Shown one piece after another: positions 1-6,130 of a DNA stretch of 11,744 bases (position 1 is its first letter; every line of letters starts with the position of its first letter). Origin of the DNA: Clostridia bacterium (GTDB taxonomy: Bacteria; Bacillota; Clostridia; Oscillospirales; CAG-272). Made by a program: the position numbers and the translations under genes. The notes beneath the pieces were generated by a model. It worked only from the letters and a program-made list of their open reading frames with translations. It searched no databases and had not been told where the DNA came from. The stretch lies in contig JAFWWR010000240.1 of assembly GCA_017518025.1 (NCBI GenBank), positions 1-11,744 on the forward strand. The letters run 5' to 3'.

Positions 1-410
1 CGGCAGAGGATCGCCGCCAGCTGTTCTCTCGTTATTTTTCCGTTCGGGTCGAATTTTCCTTCCGACACGCCGTTGACGATATTGTTATTCTTTGCCCATA
101 TCACGGCGTTCGAGTAGTATTTCCCCGCCTTCACGTCGGAGAAATCCGCCGTGAACTCCGTTTCGGGGCTCCCTTCCTTGCGGTAGAGCACCGTCACCGC
201 CATGGCGCGGGTCATTGTGCCTGCGGGATCGAACTTTCCGCCTCCAACGCCGTCCATATACTTCATCTCATAGGCGTACTCGACGAATTTCCTGCTCCAT
301 CGGGTCTCCTTTACGTCGGTGAAGGGGAAATCCCCCGCCGAGACCGCCGCCGCGGCGAGGACGCCGAGCAGCATCGCGAGGGTAATAACGAAAGAGATCA
401 TTTTTTTCAT
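1..410 (-). CDS. S-layer homology (SLH) domain protein, partial (5' part only)
   Basis: The reverse strand reads from ATG at 410 to the window edge, 136 complete codons with no stop, so the C-terminal part is missing. Residues 1-25 form a signal peptide (MKKM start, hydrophobic core, Ala-rich end with a likely cut after AAVSA). Two SLH repeats follow: about 28-80 (FTDVKETRWS..., KYMDGVGGGKFDP, TRAMAVTVLYRKEG) and about 90-136 (FSDVKAGKYYSNAV..., NIVNGVSEGKFDP, TREQLAAIL). SLH repeats bind secondary cell-wall polymers and anchor proteins to the surface of Gram-positive-type cells; three tandem repeats are usual, so a third probably lies outside the window. What the rest of the protein does is unknown. 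The start at 410 is preferred over a second Met at 401 because AAAGGAT lies 10 bases upstream of 410. It is divergent from the peptidase operon. Confidence 0.88.
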   Translation of the reverse strand, partial: MKKMISFVITLAMLLGVLAAAAVSAGDFPFTDVKETRWSRKFVEYAYEMKYMDGVGGGKFDPAGTMTRAMAVTVLYRKEGSPETEFTADFSDVKAGKYYSNAVIWAKNNNIVNGVSEGKFDPNGKITREQLAAILC

Positions 411-445
411 ATTCGTTGATATCCTTTCGGTTCGTTTTCTACTTT

Positions 446-474
446 ATCGTACCAAAAAAGAGGCGGATTGTCAA
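446..474 (-). promoter_or_regulatory. SigA-type promoter for the SLH protein gene
   Basis: On the reverse strand, a perfect -35 TTGACA (474-469) and a -10 TACGAT (451-446) are separated by 17 bases. TGG precedes the -10, giving an extended -10. Transcription would start near 440, leaving a leader of about 30 bases before the ATG at 410. Confidence 0.78.
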
Positions 475-531
475 GGAGAGACGGGACTGAAGGGAACTTT
501 TTAAAAATCGGTGAATTTTCCGCTTTCCCCC

Positions 532-560
532 TTTATTATTCCTCCGTTTTTTGCTATACT
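532..560 (+). promoter_or_regulatory. Extended -10 promoter for the peptidase/YgjV/CotH operon
   Basis: The -10 TATACT at 555-560 is preceded by TGC (extended -10). The -35 at the 17-base distance, TTTATT (532-537), is poor, so the promoter probably relies on the TGN element. A purine-rich ribosome binding site (AAAAGGGGG, 574-582) sits 8 bases before the ATG at 591. Confidence 0.62.
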
Positions 561-590
561 GTTCGTATATCGTAAAAGGGGGACGCGCCG

Positions 591-1124
591 ATGGACGAAA
601 AAAACAGGCCGGATCTGATCGACGATCAGACGGCGCCTGCGGTCTGCGACATCCCCTGGGGGAAGCGCGGAAACACCGCGGACAACGGATGCGGCTGGAT
701 CGCCGCATATAACGTGACCGCCGCCCTTCTCGGACAGGTCCGCCGCGAGGACGTGACGGGCGAGATCGTTCGCCTCGGGGGCGTGTGGTTCTCCGGCCGC
801 TTCGGCACGAAGCCCCGGGGGATCACGAGATATCTGCGCTCCCGCTTTGGAAAAGTGAAGACGGCGGGGCCCTTCCTCGGCAGATGGCGCAAAAAGAGCC
901 GCGGAGCCCGGGCGGTGATCGCCCTGTTCCAGCACAAGGGGCTCTTCTCCCCGCTCCACTACGTCTCGGGGATCGGGGAGGAACCGGGCAAATTCAGATT
1001 CTACAACGACGACGATTATTCCGCCGAGTACGGGGGAGAGCCCGTCACCGCGGATGAATTCTGCAAACTGATGAAAAAAGAAGGGCGCAAGCCCATAAAG
1101 CTCTGGGCGGTGACAAAGGACTGA
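591..1124 (+). CDS. Papain/C39-like cysteine peptidase-like protein
   Basis: This is a 177-residue protein without signal peptide or membrane segment. DNGCGWIAAYN (31-41) looks like the catalytic helix of papain-fold peptidases, with Cys34 followed by Gly and small residues. PLHYVSGIG (121-129) supplies a candidate His123 in a beta strand, and KFRFYNDDD (134-142) supplies a candidate third residue, Asn139 or a neighbouring Asp. The order Cys...His...Asn/Asp and the length fit C39-like or related papain-fold domains. Such proteins cut peptides or, in some relatives, transfer acyl groups. It is the first gene of an operon, with the next gene 31 bases downstream. Its substrate is unknown; cytosolic location is inferred from the lack of a signal. 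The family call rests on motif spacing only, so another papain-like fold is possible. Confidence 0.62.
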   Translation: MDEKNRPDLIDDQTAPAVCDIPWGKRGNTADNGCGWIAAYNVTAALLGQVRREDVTGEIVRLGGVWFSGRFGTKPRGITRYLRSRFGKVKTAGPFLGRWRKKSRGARAVIALFQHKGLFSPLHYVSGIGEEPGKFRFYNDDDYSAEYGGEPVTADEFCKLMKKEGRKPIKLWAVTKD

Positions 1125-1155
1125 GCCGCCGTCCCGGAATATCTCAGGAGAAGAA

Positions 1156-1704
1156 ATGGACCCCACAGTAGTAAAAACGATAATCGGCCAGGCCTTCGGC
1201 GTCCTCGCCGTGATCCTCGGCTTCGTGACGTACCAGCTTAAAACGTCGAAAGCCGTCATGTTTACCCAGTCGGCGGTGGCGCTCGCCTTCATCGTCCACT
1301 ACGCCCTCATCGGCGCCTATTCGGGATGCGCTCTCAACGCGGTTTGCTGCGTGCGGAACTTCATTTACTCAAAGCGCGATGTGAAGGCGCTGGATCATCC
1401 CGTGATCCCGGTGATCTTCGCCGTGATAATGGCGGCGATGGGCGCCATGTCGTGGCAGGGATGGCCGTCGCTGTTCGTCATCGCGGGCCTTGTCATCAAT
1501 TCCTTCGGCATGAGATTCCGCGATCCGCAGAATATCAGGCGCTCCATCCTCATCTCGTCTCCTCTGGTCATAGTTTATGACTCGATCTTCCGCTCCTGGG
1601 GCGGGATCGTATACGAATCGGTGGCCATCGCTTCCTCCGCCATCGGGCTGATCCGGTACAAAAAGGACGCGAATGCCGGAGGAAAGGAGGCCGCCGGATC
1701 ATGA
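1156..1704 (+). CDS. YgjV-family inner-membrane protein
   Basis: A 182-residue, strongly hydrophobic protein with about six predicted membrane helices (roughly 7-27, 36-57, 82-98, 103-119, 131-147, 150-167) and a short polar C-terminus. It resembles the YgjV (Imp-YgjV) family: an early Gln (Q12), a YQLK motif (26-29), HYALIGAYSG (48-57) and NAVCCVRN (61-68), all typical of the first half of that family. The molecular function of the family is not established. AGGAG at 1146-1150 supports the ATG at 1156. It lies between the peptidase-like gene and the CotH gene, and its stop overlaps the CotH start (ATGA, 1701-1704), so the two are probably translationally coupled. A role as membrane partner of the CotH lipoprotein is inference from that coupling only. 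Confidence 0.78.
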   Translation: MDPTVVKTIIGQAFGVLAVILGFVTYQLKTSKAVMFTQSAVALAFIVHYALIGAYSGCALNAVCCVRNFIYSKRDVKALDHPVIPVIFAVIMAAMGAMSWQGWPSLFVIAGLVINSFGMRFRDPQNIRRSILISSPLVIVYDSIFRSWGGIVYESVAIASSAIGLIRYKKDANAGGKEAAGS

Positions 1705-3104
1705 AGCACAGTGTTTTCGGCGCTCTTGCGCGGGCGTCGGCGATCCTTCTTGTCGCGGCGCTGACGCTGCCCCTCGCCCTTTCCGGATGTGCGGAGAGGC
1801 GCGCCGAAAAGGAAGACGGCCCCCGTGCGGAGCCGGCGACGGGGAACCCCTCGGCTCTTTTCGAGCCCGCGATGAAAGGGGACGTTCTTCCGACGCTCAC
1901 CGTCACCACGGACAACGGACTTCCGGTCAGGACGACGAGCGACAAGGCCGTCACCGTGTCGCTTTCCGGCGCGTACTACGACGAGTACGATTTCACGGAC
2001 CTCCACGGCGTGATAAAATGCCGGGGAAACTCCACTCTGCGGCTTGAAAAAAAGTCCTTCCGGTTGAAATTCGACAAAAAGATCAACCTGCTTGGCCAGG
2101 GCGGAGGCAAGGCGAAAAGCTGGGTGCTGCTTGCCGAGCACGGCGACGAATCCCTGCTCCGCAACCACGTGGCGTTTGCCATGGGGCACAGACTCGACGC
2201 CATCGATTTCGTCACCTCTTCATCCTTCGTCCGGCTGATACTCAACGGCGAGGACATGGGCGTCTACCACCTGACGGAGCAGCACCAGGCGGGGAAATAC
2301 AGGATACAGGTGGACGAGGATCCCGACGAGACGGACACCGACTATCTGGTCGAGTGGGACGCCTGGCAGAAGGGCGACGTGATCAACCCTCCCACCGGCT
2401 TCACCCTGGGAAACAAGGAATTCGTCATCAGGAACGAGACCATGAACATGGACAAATTCATGTTCGTGCTCAAGACGTTCACCGCCGTCGACAAGGCGGT
2501 AAAATCCGGCGACCGGGAAAAGATCGGAGAACTGATCGATCTGCCGTCCTTCGTCGATATGTACCTCCTCCATGAGATAACCATGAACGTGGACGTGGGA
2601 TGGTCTTCGTTCTTCCTTGTGAAAAAGGCGGGAGGCAAACTGTACTGCGACTGTCCCTGGGACTTCGACCTGGCGCTGGGGAACGACCCCCGCGTGTACG
2701 ACGGAGAACCCGAGGGGCTGTACGTCGGCGACCCGGAGACTCTTTTCGGCCGCGACGAACTGGGGAACCCCAACGAGTGGTTCATCTACCTCATGATGCA
2801 GGAGTGGTTCGTTGACATGGTGGCCGACCGCTGGAACGAGGTGAAGGACGACCTGCGGGAAGCGGCGATCGGCGAGATCGACAGGATCGATTCCGTCTTC
2901 GGGGAGCAGATGGCGGCGAATTTTGACGTGTGGCCCATCCTCGGGACCCGGGTCCTTCAGGAGCCGGCGAAGATAGTGCGCCTCACCTCCTACGGGGAGC
3001 ACGTGGAATACCTGCGCGACTGGCTTGAGAGGCGGTTCGACTGGCTTGACGGATACTTCTCCGATCCGGAAACCAGGTACAAATCGACGGAGTGGAAAGA
3101 ATAG
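1701..3104 (+). CDS. CotH-kinase-family lipoprotein
   Basis: A 467-residue protein with a lipoprotein signal peptide ending in LALSGC (lipobox Cys30), so it should be anchored on the outer face of the membrane. A polar linker to about 60 precedes the CotH domain. Family landmarks are RGNSTL (108-113), KKSFRLKF (117-124), W141 leading to SLLRN (151-155), LNGEDMGVYHLTEQ (181-194) and the acidic motif CPWDFDLALGN (318-328), which matches the metal/ATP-site motif of CotH kinases. CotH of Bacillus subtilis phosphorylates spore-coat proteins. Many bacterial homologues are secreted or lipid-linked and their substrates are unknown. The gene is the last of a three-gene operon and overlaps the YgjV-family gene by four bases; AAAGGAGG lies upstream at 1682-1689. 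A bidirectional terminator follows. Family assignment is firm; the target protein is unknown. Confidence 0.9.
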   Translation: MKHSVFGALARASAILLVAALTLPLALSGCAERRAEKEDGPRAEPATGNPSALFEPAMKGDVLPTLTVTTDNGLPVRTTSDKAVTVSLSGAYYDEYDFTDLHGVIKCRGNSTLRLEKKSFRLKFDKKINLLGQGGGKAKSWVLLAEHGDESLLRNHVAFAMGHRLDAIDFVTSSSFVRLILNGEDMGVYHLTEQHQAGKYRIQVDEDPDETDTDYLVEWDAWQKGDVINPPTGFTLGNKEFVIRNETMNMDKFMFVLKTFTAVDKAVKSGDREKIGELIDLPSFVDMYLLHEITMNVDVGWSSFFLVKKAGGKLYCDCPWDFDLALGNDPRVYDGEPEGLYVGDPETLFGRDELGNPNEWFIYLMMQEWFVDMVADRWNEVKDDLREAAIGEIDRIDSVFGEQMAANFDVWPILGTRVLQEPAKIVRLTSYGEHVEYLRDWLERRFDWLDGYFSDPETRYKSTEWKE

Positions 3105-3167
3105 GGGGCCGCCGCCTTCAGCGCAGACCGAAAAAGCACGGATTCATTTTGACTGAGTAAAAAGAGG

Positions 3168-3210
3168 ATCCGCAGGTTTCATCTTTAAGGTGAAAATCCT
3201 GCGGATTTTT
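3168..3210. terminator. Bidirectional intrinsic terminator between the CotH and phosphatase genes
   Basis: The outer stem ATCCGCAGG (3168-3176) pairs with CCTGCGGAT (3198-3206). The inner arms TTTCATC and GGTGAAA continue it with one G-U pair and a two-base bulge; the loop is TTTAAG. A T-run follows on the plus strand (3206-3210). A-rich sequence before the stem (AAAAAGAGG) gives a weaker U-tract for the minus-strand gene. It lies between convergent genes and closely resembles the hairpin at 7646-7689. Confidence 0.85.
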
Positions 3211-3240
3211 CCGTTTTTATGTGCTTTTTCTATCGCCGTT

Positions 3241-3280
3241 TTTGCCCCTCGACGTATTCCTATACGCCTCACGGGGCAAA
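3241..3280. repeat. Imperfect palindrome downstream of the phosphatase gene
   Basis: TTTGCCCC (3241-3248) pairs with GGGGCAAA (3273-3280), and inside it CGTAT pairs with ATACG. In the minus direction it lies between the phosphatase stop and the terminator hairpin. It has no U-tract on that strand, so it may protect the 3' end of the mRNA rather than terminate it. Confidence 0.5.
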
Positions 3281-3317
3281 GAACGACGATTCTGCATCTG
3301 AATTCGACGCCCCCGTT

Positions 3318-4412
3318 TTATTCTACCATAAAATCGAGAAAACCGTCGATCATTTTCTTTTTTATCCCGATGGCGAGAAGGTGCGCCTTTATCATCTCGC
3401 TCCTGACGCCGCCGGCCTCGGGGTACATTCTGTCAAGGTCCGCCAGAAACTCCTCCCGGTAGCCGTGGAGGGTCCAGTTCCGCTTGTCGAAGCACGACAG
3501 AGACGTAACGCTGAAATTGAACTTTATCACTTCCTTCGGAAGGCCCAGCAGGCAGTCCAGGTACGTTCCCACGGTGCCGGTGCGGTCCGCGCCGGCGTAG
3601 CAGTGGAAGTAAAGCGGGTAGTTGGCGGGATCAAGCACCACTTCCATCACGTCGCGCATCCTCTGCGCCCACTCTCCCGAGAGGGTCCGTCCCCATGATT
3701 CGCAGGGCCTCAGCACGTACCTCACGTCTCCCCAGTCGCCGGTGCGCACGACGCGGCCTCCGGCCTCCTCCCGGAGATCCAGGTCGGTTCTGATCCCCAG
3801 CTCGAGGATGAACGTCCTCCGCCCCCGGTCCGTGAGCCGGTGGTCGCGGACCTCGTCGTCCTCCAGCTCCACGCCCCGGTAGATCATGCCCTGCCGGACA
3901 GTTCTTCCGTCTTCGGTCCGCCGTCCGCCGATATCGCGCACGTTGGAGCAGCCGTCGATGAACAGGGGCCGCACCTCGTCCGCGGGCGTGGTGAAGCATC
4001 GGACTTCGCTTCTGCTCCCGTCGTCGGCGACGACGCGCCAGAAGTACCTTTTTCCGCCCCGGAAGTTGGTCACGGGGCAGCAGAACGTCCGCTCCCCCGC
4101 CATGGCGAAGATACGGCCCGCCGTGACGGGCGACGGCGCGGAAAAGTCCGCGTCCTCCGATATCTCAAGATCCATGAGCCGCGCCGGGTCGTCGCACTCC
4201 CACCTGAAATAGAGCACGGCGGGGTGGCTCAGGTTCGCCTTCGCTTTATTGTAGAAACTGTTTTCCTCCCCTTCGGGGATCCAGTCGTTCACGGACTCGT
4301 CGTCCGGATGCAGATCCATCAATCCCGCCTTCTGGCGGCGTATGAATTCGCGGAACGCGGGCGTGAGGAAGGATATCTCCGCCCCGTTTTCGGGATAGAC
4401 CGGTTTTATCAT
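3318..4412 (-). CDS. Tyrosine-protein phosphatase with N-terminal fibronectin-III-like domain
   Basis: A 364-residue protein. Residues about 150-364 form a phosphatase of the Y_phosphatase3 type: NVRDIGG (157-163), DGRTVRQGMIYRG (168-180), and the P-loop HCYAGADRTGTV (270-281) with nucleophile Cys271 and Arg277 in the C-X5-R signature. Such enzymes remove phosphate from phosphotyrosine or related substrates. Residues about 64-143 look like a fibronectin-III/Ig-like sandwich (LYFRWECDD..., EISEDADFS, YFWRVVADDG, CFTTP). No signal peptide or membrane segment is visible, which is odd for a protein with a domain usually found outside the cell. A strong AAGGAGG (minus strand, within 4421-4430) supports the ATG at 4412. 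It is convergent with the CotH gene and has its own promoter. Confidence 0.86.
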   Translation of the reverse strand: MIKPVYPENGAEISFLTPAFREFIRRQKAGLMDLHPDDESVNDWIPEGEENSFYNKAKANLSHPAVLYFRWECDDPARLMDLEISEDADFSAPSPVTAGRIFAMAGERTFCCPVTNFRGGKRYFWRVVADDGSRSEVRCFTTPADEVRPLFIDGCSNVRDIGGRRTEDGRTVRQGMIYRGVELEDDEVRDHRLTDRGRRTFILELGIRTDLDLREEAGGRVVRTGDWGDVRYVLRPCESWGRTLSGEWAQRMRDVMEVVLDPANYPLYFHCYAGADRTGTVGTYLDCLLGLPKEVIKFNFSVTSLSCFDKRNWTLHGYREEFLADLDRMYPEAGGVRSEMIKAHLLAIGIKKKMIDGFLDFMVE

Positions 4413-4443
4413 CTGGTATTGCCTCCTTGGTCCTGTTCACCTA

Positions 4444-4472
4444 ATTATAGCAAAAGCGCCCCTTTTTTTCAA
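4444..4472 (-). promoter_or_regulatory. SigA-type promoter for the phosphatase gene
   Basis: On the reverse strand, -35 TTGAAA (4472-4467), a 17-base spacer ending in TGC, and a perfect -10 TATAAT (4449-4444). The predicted transcript starts about 25 bases upstream of the ATG at 4412, just ahead of the Shine-Dalgarno sequence. Confidence 0.8.
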
Positions 4473-4499
4473 CCGCAAACACATTTGATCAGGCGACGA

Positions 4500-4528
4500 T
4501 TGCATAGAAACCGAAAATATGATAGAAT
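4500..4528 (+). promoter_or_regulatory. Extended -10 promoter of the first binding-protein gene
   Basis: -35 TTGCAT (4500-4505), 17-base spacer ending in TGA, -10 TAGAAT (4523-4528) followed by ATA. The arrangement and several bases (ATTGCAT, TGATA, AATATA) are repeated before the paralogue at 6065-6093. The ribosome binding site GGGAGG lies at 4548-4553. Confidence 0.65.
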
Positions 4529-4562
4529 ATAGGTACAAAACAGGATAGGGAGGTCTTATGAT

Positions 4563-6044
4563 ATGAAAATCAAGTTGCCGGCTCTATTATTCGCCGCTCT
4601 CATGGCCGTTTCCGTTCTCGTCGGATGCGAAAAACACCACACAATACCCGGACAGCAAAACGAAAACAATCACGAAACAGAGGAAGACCGCGCCATCAAG
4701 GATTATGTTCTGGAGCTTTCCGAGGGCGCGTCCTACGAGGGGCAGACCTTCACCTATCTCGGGGGCAGGGACGAGAACTACCCGATAAAGGAAGAGGAGA
4801 CCGGCGACATCAGATCGGACGCGCTTTTCAAGCGCCAGAGGGATCTCGAGGAGATATACGGGATCGACTGGGAGAACGTTTTGGTGGACGGCAGCGACGA
4901 GGCGGCGGACCAGACCATCAACGAGGTCATGGCGGGCGGAGACTCCTTCGACCTTGTGAACGGATACGTGCGCTCCGTCGGCAGACCGACGCTCAACGCC
5001 CGGGTGCTGATGGAGATGCAGGATCTGGATCACATCGACCTGGACCGCGAGTGGTGGAACCAGGCAATGTGGGATTCCTACGCCCTCGACGGCAAGCTGT
5101 ATTTCCTGCTGGGCCCCATCAACGTGTGCCACTACTCCGACACTCACATCGTGATCTTCAATAAGTCGGTCACGGAGATGTACGGCATCAACGACTCCGA
5201 TCTCTACGATTCCGTCAAGGACGGCACGTGGACCATCGACAAAATGTTCGAGTTCGCAAGCGCGATCCCGGAGAATCCCCAGGGGACCGGCACGTACCGC
5301 TACATCGAGCCGGGCGGGCGCTCGTTCCTCTACGCCGCCGGCTACACCATCACGAAATTCGACGAAAACGGACTCCCCTACGTGGAGGAAAAGCTCCCGA
5401 GGGAATTTTCCGACCTGTCCGACAAGATAGTCCCCGTGTTCACCGACGCCGCTCAGTCCGTCTTCGAAAATCCCAAGAAACAGGAGAAGATCGAGGACAT
5501 ATACGGCGCAAGCGTGGACGAGCTGTTCGACGACGACCGCGGCCTCTTCATGTTCCCCAACACAGGCGCCGTGGAATACATGAGGCAGTACGACGTGCGG
5601 TTCGGGATCCTTCCCATGCCTAAACTCACGGAGAGCCAGCAGAATTACTACTGCCTGTCCGAGTCCTACGGCGGCGGCAGCACCGGCGCGGTGTACGTCC
5701 CGAAGACGGTGCGCGACCCCGAAATGGTCGGCAGGATAACGGAATCCATGGCGGCGCTGTCCCAGATCTACATCAAGGACGCGTACTACAACAAGCTGCT
5801 GAAGGGTCAGGGCATCTTCGACATGGAATCCGCGGATATGCTCGACATCATCTTCACCAGCAAGGTGTTCGACATGGCCGATCTGTACTGCGAGGGCGAC
5901 CTCGGCAGTCTCGGGCCGTTCATCAAGGCGATCGAGGAAAATATGAAGCACGACAACTCCAACTTCTCGTCGGACTACTTCGCCAACGCACGGCTCGCCA
6001 ATCTGAATATCAAGATCCTGATAAACTCTCTTGACGAGGATTGA
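4563..6044 (+). CDS. Extracellular solute-binding lipoprotein, paralogue 1
   Basis: A 493-residue lipoprotein: hydrophobic leader ending VLVGC (lipobox Cys22), then a polar linker. The mature part resembles family-1 extracellular solute-binding proteins: an early strand in TFTYLGG (62-68), ETGDIRSDALFKRQRDLEEIYGI (about 79-101, typical of clostridial sugar-binding lipoproteins), DGTWTIDKM (220-228) and a late VYVPKT strand-turn. Such proteins capture sugars or oligosaccharides for ABC importers, but no permease or ATPase gene lies in the window, so the partner must be elsewhere. GGGAGG is 9 bases before this ATG. An ATG at 4558 reads only Met-Ile-stop, so 4563 is the real start. It is followed after 86 bases by a close paralogue. 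The ligand is unknown; the nearby rhamnosidase makes a rhamnose-containing oligosaccharide a reasonable guess. Confidence 0.78.
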   Translation: MKIKLPALLFAALMAVSVLVGCEKHHTIPGQQNENNHETEEDRAIKDYVLELSEGASYEGQTFTYLGGRDENYPIKEEETGDIRSDALFKRQRDLEEIYGIDWENVLVDGSDEAADQTINEVMAGGDSFDLVNGYVRSVGRPTLNARVLMEMQDLDHIDLDREWWNQAMWDSYALDGKLYFLLGPINVCHYSDTHIVIFNKSVTEMYGINDSDLYDSVKDGTWTIDKMFEFASAIPENPQGTGTYRYIEPGGRSFLYAAGYTITKFDENGLPYVEEKLPREFSDLSDKIVPVFTDAAQSVFENPKKQEKIEDIYGASVDELFDDDRGLFMFPNTGAVEYMRQYDVRFGILPMPKLTESQQNYYCLSESYGGGSTGAVYVPKTVRDPEMVGRITESMAALSQIYIKDAYYNKLLKGQGIFDMESADMLDIIFTSKVFDMADLYCEGDLGSLGPFIKAIEENMKHDNSNFSSDYFANARLANLNIKILINSLDED

Positions 6045-6064
6045 TCGCGGGTTCAAAAAAATAA

Positions 6065-6093
6065 TTGCATTTTTTCGGTTAGTGTGATACAAT
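6065..6093 (+). promoter_or_regulatory. Extended -10 promoter of the second binding-protein gene
   Basis: -35 TTGCAT (6065-6070), 17-base spacer ending in TGA, -10 TACAAT (6088-6093) followed by ATA. It matches the first paralogue's promoter in -35, spacing and -10 context. GAAAGGA (6114-6120) is a plausible ribosome binding site 10 bases before the ATG. Only a weak all-A/T hairpin precedes it, so read-through from the first gene is also likely. Confidence 0.72.
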
Positions 6094-6130
6094 ATAATAC
6101 ACCTCAAAATGAAGAAAGGAACCAAAGAGA

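Noticed and set aside
501..1292. Open frame of 263 codons on the minus strand over the peptidase-like gene
   Set aside because: Antisense shadow; it lacks recognisable motifs and runs across the promoter and parts of two plus-strand genes.
2220..3002. Open frame of 260 codons on the minus strand inside the CotH gene
   Set aside because: Antisense to conserved CotH motifs, His/Val-rich and without a plausible start signal.
3241..3280. Palindrome considered as terminator for the phosphatase gene
   Set aside because: No U-tract follows it on the minus strand; the hairpin at 3168-3210 is a better terminator for both genes.
3190..3698. Short plus-strand frames after the CotH gene
   Set aside because: They begin inside the terminator or palindrome and run antisense into the conserved 3' part of the phosphatase gene.
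6050..6076. A/T-only inverted repeat between the two binding-protein genes considered as terminator
   Set aside because: The stem has no G-C pair and overlaps the -35 region of the next promoter, so it is unlikely to stop transcription well.
4587..6125. Open frame of 512 codons on the minus strand opposite the first binding-protein gene
   Set aside because: Its translation is a Val/His/Leu-rich mirror with no domain, and the plus strand has a lipobox, promoter and paralogue.
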